Of a DNA stretch of 64,000 nucleotides, positions 37,001 through 46,630 are shown piece by piece. Both the position numbers and the translations under genes were made by a program. The notes below the pieces were generated by a model. That model saw only the letters and a program-made list of their open reading frames with translations. It was not told the origin of the DNA and made no database searches. Position 1 is the first letter of the stretch. Each line of letters begins with the position of its first letter. Location of the stretch: NCBI GenBank assembly GCA_021399445.1, contig JAJTUQ010000002.1:1116001-1180000 (forward strand), in the 5' to 3' direction. The stretch is from Xylogone sp. PMI_703 (taxonomy: Eukaryota > Ascomycota > Leotiomycetes).

Positions 37001-38023
37001 TCACCAGCCGCAGACGCCTAGACGCTGTTCACCTCTTCGCTCCAGCTGCAGTTGCGCGGCGCCAAGCTTCCGCCAATAGGCTTGCCTCGCCAGCCTGGAC
37101 CCGTTGCGATCGTGTCTCTCTGACGCTCTCCCCTCACCTCTCTCATTGCTGTACAGTACCGATATTGCTTTCACATCTTCACGTCTTCACATCACGCCCC
37201 AGATCAACCTTGCTGACAGCCCCCCGGCATCGAGTATTTCTCCTTCCGCGCTGGGCATCGGCGACGAATCACTGCAGGCAGCCAGGATCTGTCGACAAAA
37301 CCTTACTTTTACTTTTTTCTTCTGCTTCTTCAGCAGACAAGGCGGCTTCCCCCCGGCCCGCAGCCCATCAGCACATCGGCAAAGGACCGTGAGTGATAGC
37401 GCTGGCCTTACGAGCGGCCCCGGGGCACTGATCACGCTGTGGCAGGGGTGTGCTCTTAGCGACGTCTCTGACAACGGGCATCACGCTCGCCCCCGCCGCC
37501 TTAACCGCGTGCCCTGGATCCTGAACCCAGAACCCATCCCCGAGACAAACCACCAACGACCACTCCCTCCTCTCTTCTCCTCCATCCCAAACGCCCTGTT
37601 CCCTCGCCGTTGGTCCGCACTGCAGGCTCAGTGCATCCCAACATCGTCACCTCTGCAAGCGCCCGTCGCATCTGCCAGAAAAGCACGCGCTGCTCTTAAT
37701 CCTTCCTCCCCTCGACATCACCCTCTCTCAACTCTCTGCATCAGCGCCGGGTCCAGCACCCGCCCTAGACACACATACATACATATTCCAGCACGCGCTG
37801 CCCGACCGGCACCCCCAGCAGTGCTCCAGGACTGGGGAAGCTAGGCGGCCTTGCACGCCTCTTGTTTCAACCCTCCACGGTTATAATAAATCCCCAATTC
37901 CACTTCTCAACTTTTCCCTTCCCGCTTCCCTCACGGAACGGCCGTCATCGCAGCTTGCTGGTCTCTTGTGTCTGCTCCGAGTTCCTTCTTTTGAGCGTGC
38001 GAAATCATACCCGGGTGGATAAG
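31001..38023. other. 7-kb gene-free region and leader of the 38-kb gene
   Basis: I find no gene. Bases 32000-34200 are AT-rich and carry a purine run (32982-33003). Between about 33660 and 34900 the minus strand has several neighbouring ORFs in different frames (for example 34491-34754 and 34182-34481), which might be a decayed gene, but no family is recognisable. From about 37100 to 37950 the plus strand is CT-rich and resembles the promoter and leader of the gene at 38024. Confidence 0.5.
32982..33003 (+). repeat. purine (GA/G) run
   Basis: GAGAGAGA followed by a run of eight G and AGAGA. Simple sequence in non-coding DNA. Confidence 0.7.
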
Positions 38024-38683
38024 ATGGCCTCAACCAAGCCCAAGCTTGCGCAGCTTCAGACTCCCGCGACGTCAACCTTCCCCTCCGAGCTCTCTGCCCT
38101 CTCCTCGGCGCGCAGTCCTCTGCCTGGCTTTGCCGACTTCATCAAGGCCGAAGATGCCATCAAGACGCCCATCACCCCGCCTATTGCCTACATTGACTTC
38201 CTCAAATCCATGGCGCCTAGCCCCATCACCGGAGACAAGTTGGACAAGTCAGACAAGTCGACGTCGGGGAGAACCACTCCAACATCTGCTCCATCGACCA
38301 GCTCGAGCGAACACAGCGAGTGCTCTTGCAATCTAGGCGCGCGCAAGTCACCTACCGCCACTACTCCCTCGACACGATCGTTTGTCTATCCATCGGCTCC
38401 ATCATCAGCCCCTCTAGGACGACTTCGCATTCCTCCATCTCCCATCTTTTCTGCTACAGAGTCGCCATTGAGCGCAACCTCGGCAGTTCGATCGCCATTC
38501 AGCGCCCGAAGTACGCGCTCACCGTTTGACTGGAGTTTCACCAGCAAGGAGAGATACTACAGTGCCAAGTCGCCAAAGACGCGGTCAAGCGTTCGACAGG
38601 TACGGGAAATCGTTACCAGGACGGTCACGTACACGCCAAGAATGAGTCCAGCTCCCAAGGGAAAGAGAAGGAAGATTGAATAG
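38024..38683 (+). CDS. Ser/Pro/Thr-rich protein of unknown function
   Basis: A single exon of 219 residues with an ATG in good context (AAGATGGCC). The frame is open upstream, but MASTKPKLAQLQTP looks like a natural start. There is no catalytic domain. An N-terminal segment reads PLPGFADFIKAEDAIKTPIT then PPIAYIDFLKSMAPSP; the TPITPPIAYIDFLK stretch looks like a conserved short motif. It is followed by long Ser/Thr/Pro runs with many SP and TP dipeptides (SPLSATSAVRSPFSARSTRS), suited to proline-directed phosphorylation. The C-terminus is basic (RMSPAPKGKRRKIE) and could be a nuclear localisation signal. It is probably a small nuclear phosphoprotein; this is inferred from composition only. 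A CT-rich leader of about 0.8 kb lies upstream. Confidence 0.75.
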   Translation: MASTKPKLAQLQTPATSTFPSELSALSSARSPLPGFADFIKAEDAIKTPITPPIAYIDFLKSMAPSPITGDKLDKSDKSTSGRTTPTSAPSTSSSEHSECSCNLGARKSPTATTPSTRSFVYPSAPSSAPLGRLRIPPSPIFSATESPLSATSAVRSPFSARSTRSPFDWSFTSKERYYSAKSPKTRSSVRQVREIVTRTVTYTPRMSPAPKGKRRKIE

Positions 38684-41600
38684 CCTTGAAGTTTGGTTTT
38701 CCAATATGGATGCCTACAGTCGCCAGAACCCTGCTCTAATCCTCGAACCAACCGTCATCTTTATAATTATTATCTTTTTATTCGCCCCCGCCAGTCATCA
38801 ACTTTCACCACTGCCACACGCAAACACACCTACAATTCGATTTTCTTATGTCACTCTATCTCTCTTCCTTACATCTTCGACATTTACTTCGCCATACTAC
38901 TATCCTTCTTAACCAACTATTTATGACTTGATGTCTTTGTTTCGTCGCTTATGAAAAAAAGTACCCTAGAAAAAAATGGATGTCTTTTCTTGATCGGGTG
39001 GAGGGAAGCATGACGATTTTCACATGCTATGATCATTTACTATTACCCGGTTCGGCGATTTTAGCCAGGAGCAATCGCCGTTGCAAAAGAAGGCTCATCC
39101 TGAATGTTATCTTCTCGCGAGAGAGCAATCCAGTCCGGGGGCGCGCAGAATTATTTTTGGGGATATTTTGCACCACAACCCCTTCCACCCACTCTGATCA
39201 AAAAGGATGCTGGCGAATAATTTAATTTATTATTCTATTTTTAACGGGTGGTTACTGGATCACTGGGAAGGCGCATTTTGGTGTTTCGGGAGGAAGACCT
39301 CTTACTTTTGGAGAGGGAAATTATAGGATTTTTTTCATGTCTCCTATTTTTTTTTTTTTTACAATTGAGGTTGGGTTACACTCTTCTTTTTTCTGGAGAT
39401 AGGAGAAAGGAGAACGGAGAAAGTGGATGGATGGGATAGGATTTTATACCTCATGGAATTAAAGTTCCTTAAGCAAGCAATGAAAGCTCAAATTTCAATA
39501 CTTGAAGATATTCTGCATGTTCAGTATGCGCGCATAGATCCGTGATTTCGTGACTCGAAACAATAATTGGGAAGTAGCTACAGTAAATCGTAGAAAACAA
39601 TAGCAAAGGAGCTGTTTACAAAATAAACATCGACCTAGGTCGCGACCAGATGACCACAAGGCCAGACCCGAGTCGGAGGCTCAAGATAGCCTGGTACGGT
39701 AGGCCACAGCAATGCCGACCCCGATCTGCCTTCCCACCACTTCGGCCCTCAACACCACCCAATCCTTCCGTGCCTGACGACTTCCACCAAACAAAATCCA
39801 AATCAAGACCCAAAAGCAAGGAAGCAGAAACCAACATACATACATAACACACATACATAACAGAATCCTACGACGCCGCAACAAAATCTCGGGTAGGATT
39901 CCTGCAAGATAAGCATAAAGCCGTCCTTGGGAGCGGCGCTGTAGCAGAGAAGGGGTGGGGAGGAGAAAAGGAATCAGGATTCTGCCTTGCCTTGCATTTA
40001 CTTCACGGCGGTACTGTAGAAAGGATGCGCAGTATGTTGTAGGCGCTGTGTCCTGCAGCTGTACGGTACTGTAGCTGTAAGCCCGCTGCGCTGTATGTCT
40101 TGCGGTGTGGTTGTTACACAGGGCCGTGCTGTAGAAAATTATTGTTAATTAGGGGGAATACACGAACTTGCAGGAGATTAACCCACTTTTCTGCAGTACC
40201 GTACTTGTCCTTAGTAGCAGTCGTAGTAGTACTGGTACTGTACTGGAAATTGTACAGCGCATACATGTTGGTCCCGTCCCAATCGATGAAAACTGAATCA
40301 CAGTCACAATCACAGTTACAATACAGTACCAATACAGAAAATAAAAAATGACGCAAGATAAAAATAACAATGACCTTCTAAATATACACTCTAAAACACC
40401 GTATCAAGAAGTTACAACTTACGGAGTAGAAGATGAAACACCCTTCCAAAGCACCAGAACAATCCGAAACACCCCCCTTTGCCTCACATTGAGTACCGGT
40501 ACAGTTCGGTACGTACAAGTATGTGTACAAAAATAGAACCCACACTTTCACATCATGCACATACATACATAAGCACACCCTCAAAAGCAGCATGCCGCAC
40601 ACTACCCTAAAAGAAGCCTAGCCCTATCCCAAACAGCCGGGATGGCACACGTTATGCATGGGCCATGCGCAGGGAGATAAAAATTAAGCGCCCGCACTTG
40701 CGATATGGCAGAGATTTGAGTGGCCAGTGCTGGGGTACGTGAAGGAATGTGGGTCTGAGGGCCCTGCCGGTGTTGGATTTGGGGGCTTTTGTTTGGGCGG
40801 GGGAGCGGGTGATTGGTGGGGAGGAGGGGGAGATTAAGCGCTGGGTTTCTTTTTTGGGGTCTTTTTATGTTCTTGTTGTCTCTTGTTATTACCACCCCTT
40901 TGATTATTGGGTGTAAATTATGATGGATTTGGGTTTGTTTCATTTCGGTGGTGTTTTGTAAGAAAGGGATACTTGGTTTCATGATTTTATGACTGGTGAT
41001 ACAGTATGATGAGGGGTTCTTGGGTCTTGGTTTTTGCCTCGGCCTGGTCTCGATCTTGGCTTTAGTCGGGAATTATTGTCATAGGATGAGCTTATCTTGT
41101 TTTGGGAATGGTGGGTTTATTATGTAATGGGAGGGGTTAACTTATTCTGCTGTGCTAAAATTACTGTAGTAGATGATCTGCTCTGCTCTTTGCTTACCGA
41201 CTCTTCTATTGTATTATACAGTACTATTACATGCAAGAGTAATATGAAATAAGATGAGATGACCCCAGTCACACACGCTACATCACACTAGGCAGAACCG
41301 TGCGAGGAGCCGTATGTAGGGGACGGTGCGTGCCTTTGCAGCCTTGAATCAAATCTACCTTGCCGTAGCCTCCTGTTTCTGCTGCTGATTCTAAACCCAT
41401 TTGCCCTGTGGCTGATGATTACTCAGGATACCCTTGCCAACCACATGGCCATGGTACATCTATGCTGAGTCGAGAAAAGTAGTCCAGTCCAATATTTGTT
41501 TAACTGTGCTGATATGGAGGCACTTCCCCCACTTTACGAGCAACCTAACAACGACATTGTAAATGAGCAATTTGCGGTGTGATTCAAGAAGCAAGGCCAT

Positions 41601-41966
41601 ACCTTGGTCCGTCTCGTAATAATTAAATTCTTTAGCCATGTATGCTATATCTAGGTACCGTACCGCGCCGTACTGTGCAAACCAAATGTGAACGGAAAAA
41701 TACTCAATCAACTGCCGGCATGCAGATGCACGTCACAAGCATATATCACACATATCACTCACGCCCCTTTCAACTCAACTTGCCTCCCACCTGCGCACCT
41801 ACATTCAGCCCCAGTCTCTCCGAAGCCGTACCTGAATCCTTTCAAGCCTTGCATGAGAGATCAACGAGTTTTTGACTCATCCTGAACGCCAACTTAAACC
41901 GGCAAAAGGGAGCATCACTAATCGTCTGAGCCACTCCCCCTTCTTCTACTACTACTTCTGCCACCG
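38684..41966. other. gene-free, AT-rich then GTAC-rich spacer
   Basis: Bases 38700-39500 are AT-rich 3' flank with a poly-T tract near 39346. No ORF is credible. The GTAC-rich segment is annotated separately. Another group of three GTAC tetramers lies near 41653-41673. Confidence 0.55.
40006..40530. repeat. GTAC-rich segment
   Basis: Fifteen GTAC tetramers in about 520 bp, at 40011, 40061, 40066, 40196, 40201, 40229, 40235, 40240, 40252, 40326, 40493, 40499, 40509, 40513 and 40525; about two are expected. They occur as GGTACTGTA, CAGTACCGTAC and GTACCGGTAC rather than as one tandem unit. A TACGGAGTA 9-mer is at 40420. Confidence 0.7.
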
Positions 41967-42558
41967 CTACTTCTTGAGACTCTCAACCCGATTCTTAAGA
42001 TCCTCGCAAAACTGCTGGAACATCTTGTTCGGAGGCACAAGTCTCATAAGAACCGTATTGAACCGCGCATACACCTCGTTGTTCCTGAACGTCGTGCCTC
42101 CAGGAGTTTTCGTACTCGGCTCAAAGATATGTGAGTGGTCTCCAGAGAGGACGAAGAGTAGGTCGCCTCGCCATGAAAATTCCCGGTCATTGTTTGCCTA
42201 CATCGTAATATCCCTCGAATTAGGACCGGATCAAGCGCTACTGAGAATTTGAAGCAGGATGTTATTGATGAATAATTAAGACTAACCGTGACTACGACTT
42301 TGGTATTTAACCCCGAGAAGTTGACGTCTAGCTTCTCGCCAACTTTGATAGGCCCCTCCTCATGGCCTGGGAGGCGGCTTATTGATCGAACCAGGACACT
42401 ACGCCATTCCGGCCAGCGTGGGAAGTCAAAGAACTAGATTTGTCAGCTTGGCATCTTCTTGAAATATTACTCCGTAAGTTCCGTTTATGAGCTCTACTCA
42501 CAACTGCTTTCACTTCCTCTGGGGAGGCGTTGATTTCAACTTCTGTCTGACACGACAT
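41967..42558 (-). CDS. small SRPBCC (polyketide cyclase/START-like) protein
   Basis: Three exons on the minus strand join in phase 0: 42558-42502, 42433-42287 and 42197-41967, encoding 144 residues. Translation gives MSCQTEVEINASPEEVKAVV, then FFDFPRWPEWRSVLVRSI, GPIKVGEKLDVNFSGL, EFSWRGDLLFVLSGDHSHIF, TPGGTTFRNNEVYARFNTVL and a C-terminal helix FQQFCEDLKNRVESLKK. The order (strand, helix with a DFPRWPEW, GEKL sheet, WRG, HxFEP, GGTxF, terminal helix) is that of fungal SRPBCC proteins, which hold a hydrophobic ligand in a helix-grip cavity; the ligand is unknown. The protein is cytosolic, with no signal. Introns of 68 and 89 nt carry good GT-AG ends; the first contains a TACTCCGTA 9-mer. No single long ORF reveals this gene because its exons are short. 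Confidence 0.82.
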
Positions 42559-43371
42559 GTTTGCACATACAAGGAGTGATGCAGTCTTTCACCTGAAAAC
42601 ACTATCGCCTTTTCTTTACATGGTAGGGCTGAACCATTTCTTTTATAATCTCACTAATTGCTACTCTGATGACTACATTCCAATCTGCTGTGCCGTACCT
42701 CAGCTGGCCCACTTTGTCAGCTATTTACGTGATGTGCCAAATCTCTATAACGTATATTCTCACAAGAATGGCTCTCGAGCTAAATAGTGAATGTAACCCT
42801 ATACAATACGTATTGCCAACACTAAGTGGTTATTCACTCGGTAAATATACCATAGAGCATAATACATGGGCCTAGGTTCGAGAGCCATTCTCGTGAGAAC
42901 GTACGGTATCCAAGTTCTTGGCTACTCTCACCGCTCGAGATCTTGTCAACCTTCATAGATTAGATAAAAGACGCCTAACGTTTTTACTGTGTAATTCCTC
43001 TTATTCGTGTCCATGTGTCCTATCTATAACAGAAGTGAAGCTTTCTAAGCAATTCTGCCATGGCTAATAAGTCTGGAATATGGCAATCCGACATAGAATG
43101 CGGCGAAACGGTTGCTGACAAGTGGCTCGTGAAGCTTCTTTCGTTGATCTTGCAGATCTTGCTGACATAGAGATGTCCTGTTTGATACCAATCTTATTCC
43201 CCCGAAAGCCAATTTAGGTTCATAAGATGTTTCAATGCGATCCTCAAGTAGCTCTATCCATCTATGCGCGTATAGGCTGGACTCGACTTCATATAACCCG
43301 CTCTGGGCAGGCTATTGGAGCCGCACATATACCGTTCATCAGTCTGTGCAACAGGGAGCTCGGTGCCCTTC
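42559..43371. other. spacer containing a nested inverted repeat
   Basis: 813 bp between two minus-strand genes. Apart from the inverted-repeat element annotated at 42749-42905, which lies upstream of the SRPBCC gene, nothing is recognised. Confidence 0.5.
42749..42905. mobile_element. nested inverted-repeat element, MITE-like or a structured site
   Basis: The outer arms are 42752-42780 and 42876-42904. The reverse complement of the right arm matches the left at 25 of 29 positions, and all four differences are transitions. Both arms contain GAATGGCTCTCGA. An inner pair (GTGAATGTAACC at 42787 and GGTTATTCAC at 42828) is also inverted, and the centre holds the palindrome AATACGTATT near 42806. 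The whole can fold into one long hairpin. Length, terminal inverted repeats and absence of coding suggest a decayed MITE; I could not find clear target-site duplications. It lies about 190 bp upstream of the SRPBCC gene. Confidence 0.55.
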
Positions 43372-44132
43372 TCAGACGTTTTTCTCAAATGTCTTCTGGA
43401 TTGGTTTCGCAGCCTAAAAATATTTTCATCAGCCAAACTGACTATACTCAGCAATCACAGCCACAGCACTCACATCAATGAACTTCTCGAGGTCTTTATC
43501 CAGATTGGCTAGATCGTCCTTTCTTCTCTTGTTGTCGGCAATTAGCCCTTGTTTCTTCTTCAATAGACCCTGTCTCTGCTCCTCAAGAGCTTGTCTTTCT
43601 GCATGCTCATGATCGATACGTGCAATAGTCAATGCTACTTCATCAGCATCCGCATATTCCGGATGGATTGCGAGAAAATCTTCAATTGGAATCAGAGGCA
43701 GTTGTAGGTATTTGTGGCTGAGAAGAAACAGGCAGTTAGCATCAATATCGTCAGAAGATATCGCAGAGGAGTGAGAACATACTCGTAAGACTCGCATGCA
43801 GTTATCTCGTTCTGTAGATGTCGCTGCTCGTAATAAAGGTTCTGTAGCTGGAGATGTAGTCTGTCAACCTCCTGTCGTGCCTCCGCCGTCACGGCTTTTG
43901 TCTCGCGTGCGCTAACATGTGCGTCACGATGGAGGCCTCGTAACTGAGCAAGGTAGCTTAGTAGGAGTTTCTGTTGTTTCGAAATCTCAACTCGCGTCTC
44001 GTCAGAGACTGAGGGGGTTGTGGATGCGTTTGAGACGAAATCAAGCAGCGCAAGTGCTTGTTCACGCGTCTGTTGCGATGTTTCCAATGCCAACTTCAGC
44101 GACGGATCAGTAACTATCGTATCGATGCCCAT
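43372..44132 (-). CDS. THO complex subunit 5 (THOC5/Fmip family)
   Basis: Exons 44132-43783, 43717-43474 and 43413-43372 encode 211 residues. The protein belongs to the THO complex, which couples transcription to mRNP packaging and export in the nucleus. It is largely alpha-helical coiled coil: residues about 45-115 (KLLLSYLAQLRGLHRDAH, LHLQLQNLYYEQRHLQNEI) and 150-205 (EHAERQALEEQRQGLLKKKQ, NKRRKDDLANLDKDLEKFI). The linker ESYDHKYLQLPLIPIEDFL joins across intron 1 and is the family signature; AAKPIQKTF is recovered in the 14-codon last exon. Fungal members are of this size, much shorter than the animal protein. The phase fits at both introns. Confidence 0.92.
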
Positions 44133-45389
44133 TTTTACAGTCCCGGCTTGTCGACCAGATCAACGGATATAGAGTTGCTATTGGTGTTTATGGGTTGACG
44201 TTGAAAGAAACAAATATCTTTGTCTTAGAGTACCTGGATGGCTACATAATGGCAGATCGCGCTAACCGAATCAGTCTACATCTCGGATCCACCCTGATAA
44301 GATAAGATGATCAGTGAAGAGCTTAAGAGTTCTTCATTTTCTCGAATCTAGATCTCCCACGCTCCGACCATAGAGCCAGAGGTTAATTGCATATTTATAA
44401 TCAACATGCACTGACTCAATTGATGATACGGATGTTTTTTGTACATCCTTTCGGCCCGAAATAAACTGTCATCATAAATTTCAAAGTCATAGCTAGTAGG
44501 TGAATTCTCAGGCAATCTCCACATCATAATACTTGGAAATATGGACCGGGGCGTATTTAGGGCGTATTCGATAGCAATTCCTGAGCCATACGTTCGTAAT
44601 TGTAACCTATCAGGCTTATCCAGACGTTAGGTACTGATCATTCCCAAAGCAAAGGATGCCGAAAGTAATCCGCCACAGACGCATCCAGCTTATCGAAGCA
44701 CGACACCCGCAGTGAAAAATGCAGTAGCTTATCCAAGTATCGCATAATTCAAGCACACAGTCAGAATTAGAATCACTTTTATCATTCTCGGTGAGATGCT
44801 TCGGGGCTATCTCGCAAAAAGAACTCCCGGATGGCAAAGAGAAGCTGGCGGTCAAGGCAGTAGAAATGTAACTGCAAAGTATTTGAAATACTTCTGAAAC
44901 TTTAGATAACCCCCTTTGAAAGAGAAGCGGAGACAGTTATTAGTACCTGCACGGTGACGCTAGCAGTTTTGAAAGATTGAAGCCGAAATGCTGATGCTGA
45001 TTTGACAATCGCAGTTGTCTTAGGGGCTGGTGGGCCAGAGCCTAAGTATTTGGAATTCCCCAACCGAGGGCAAGGACGTCAGCGACTCTTTGTTCGGAAA
45101 CCTTAGGCAAAGCTGCTGTGCGTGCCTGTTTGGGAGAGATGCGGATGGAGGTGGCCGATCAGTGGCTGGCACGCTGGATCAGATGAGCTCGACCCCTCCG
45201 TGGGGTAGCAACACTGCGTGGCCAAGCTTGCACTTGCTCCAACTATATCTACTCTCCTTCCATCACCTCTTCCACAGTTTCAATAGCATCATCAGCACAG
45301 TCTTCTCTCATCTATAAATCACATCTATTAACCAAGCTTCCAAGCTCCTTCAAGTTTAAAGATCAATTGATCCAAAATATATATTCAAA
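44133..45389. other. divergent promoter region, THO5 / GFA gene
   Basis: 1.26 kb between genes transcribed away from each other. The last 150 bp before the plus-strand ATG are pyrimidine-rich, then AT-rich (AAAATATATATTCAAAATGG). No gene seen. Confidence 0.5.
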
Positions 45390-46035
45390 ATGGTTCTCAA
45401 GGGTCACTGTCTCTGCGGTGCTGTCACCTACACCATTGATGCCGATGCTCCTCTCTTCACCGGCTACGACCACTGTGACGACTGCCAGCGCCAAAGCGGT
45501 TCCTCCTACTGTAAGATACTTGCCATTTTCCCTTTATATATCAGAATATCATGATTTCTGTTTGGACTCCAAATCACCAATTATGATATCATACATTCCC
45601 CTCAACATCTTCTAACCACCCTCCCCACAAGCGATTATAAGAAAGCACAATACTAACCAAATGAATACACAAACAGCCCTCGTCTCAGTCTGCAACAAGA
45701 AAGATGTCAAGATCAACGGCCCCACCAAATCCTGGGCCGGCGTCGGCTCCTCCGGCAAGCCTGTCCACCGTATCTTCTGCTCCGAGTGCGGCTCTCCCAT
45801 CGCCCATGATCCCGAGAGCTTGCCCGATGTCATTGCCATGAAGGCCGGTACCTTCGACATGGAGATCAAGAAGAACTTGAAGCCTGTAAGTTTTGTTCAA
45901 TCCAACCCTAAGGTCCTCTGAAATGCAATGAAGGAAGAGGAGATTATTGACTAATTTCATCGATCTTAGGATACCGAGATCTTCATCCAGTCTAAGCTTC
46001 CTTTCGTGCAGGAGAAGTTGCCGAAGACTTTGTAA
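45390..46035 (+). CDS. GFA/CENP-V-type zinc-binding protein
   Basis: Exons 45390-45510, 45677-45885 and 45970-46035 encode 131 residues. The family includes glutathione-dependent formaldehyde-activating enzyme and related proteins built on a zinc-ribbon-like beta fold. Visible ligands are C7 and C9 (HCLCGAVTY), C29 and C32 (YDHCDDCQRQSGS), and C75 and C78 (IFCSECGSPI). In classical GFA the second cluster is CxCxxC; here its first Cys is replaced by Asp27, so the catalytic zinc site may be altered. The rest matches: KSWAGVGSSGKPVHRIFC, DPESLPDVIAMKAGTFD and EIFIQSKLPFV. It is a cytosolic protein; a formaldehyde role should not be assumed. Confidence 0.88.
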
Positions 46036-46630
46036 ATAAATTGAAATGAAAATGAGATACTTGCCTTGTGGAACTAAACCAAAGGAGTCAAGCAAGATTA
46101 TAATAGGAAATGATAAAAAAGGGTTTCAAAGTGAGATTAGCTAAACAAGATATAAAAAATAGTTTAAAAAGCTTTCTTTTACAGGACATGGTTCCTTCTG
46201 ATAAGATGTGATGAAAGATAAAATTATATCACTGATGCCATTAATAACATGATATCTTTAGCTATCTTAATGTGGAAATATGCAAAGAATTACACCATAT
46301 AGAGGGATGGTAGACCCTTACAATGCCCCCAGAAACGCCTGAACTCCCTTTCAAGCAATACTCGCTATAAATCATCTTAAAAAAAAAAGTCGAGTGATGG
46401 TGGGCAGATATAGCCCCCGTATTAGTGACCAAAGAACTCCAGTGTTTCATCCCTCCTAACTCTCTATTGGGTATCAAGTTTTCTTATTACACCTCCCTTC
46501 CAAGCAAAGAAGGGCCTAGCCTCGGTGGGGTCAGATTTCTGCCCGAGCTGGCAGGAGGGGTATTCTCTGCATAAATGTAAGCTATTTCATTTTGTGATTA
46601 GTTAACCGGAACCTCGCAGAGTGCCCAACA
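46036..46630. other. convergent 3' region
   Basis: AT-rich 3' flanks of the GFA gene and of the minus-strand membrane protein gene, with poly-A near 46380. No gene recognised. Confidence 0.5.

Noticed and set aside
42872..42890. GGTTCGAGAGCC as a tRNA B box
   Set aside because: It belongs to the arm of the inverted repeat; no cloverleaf or A box is present.
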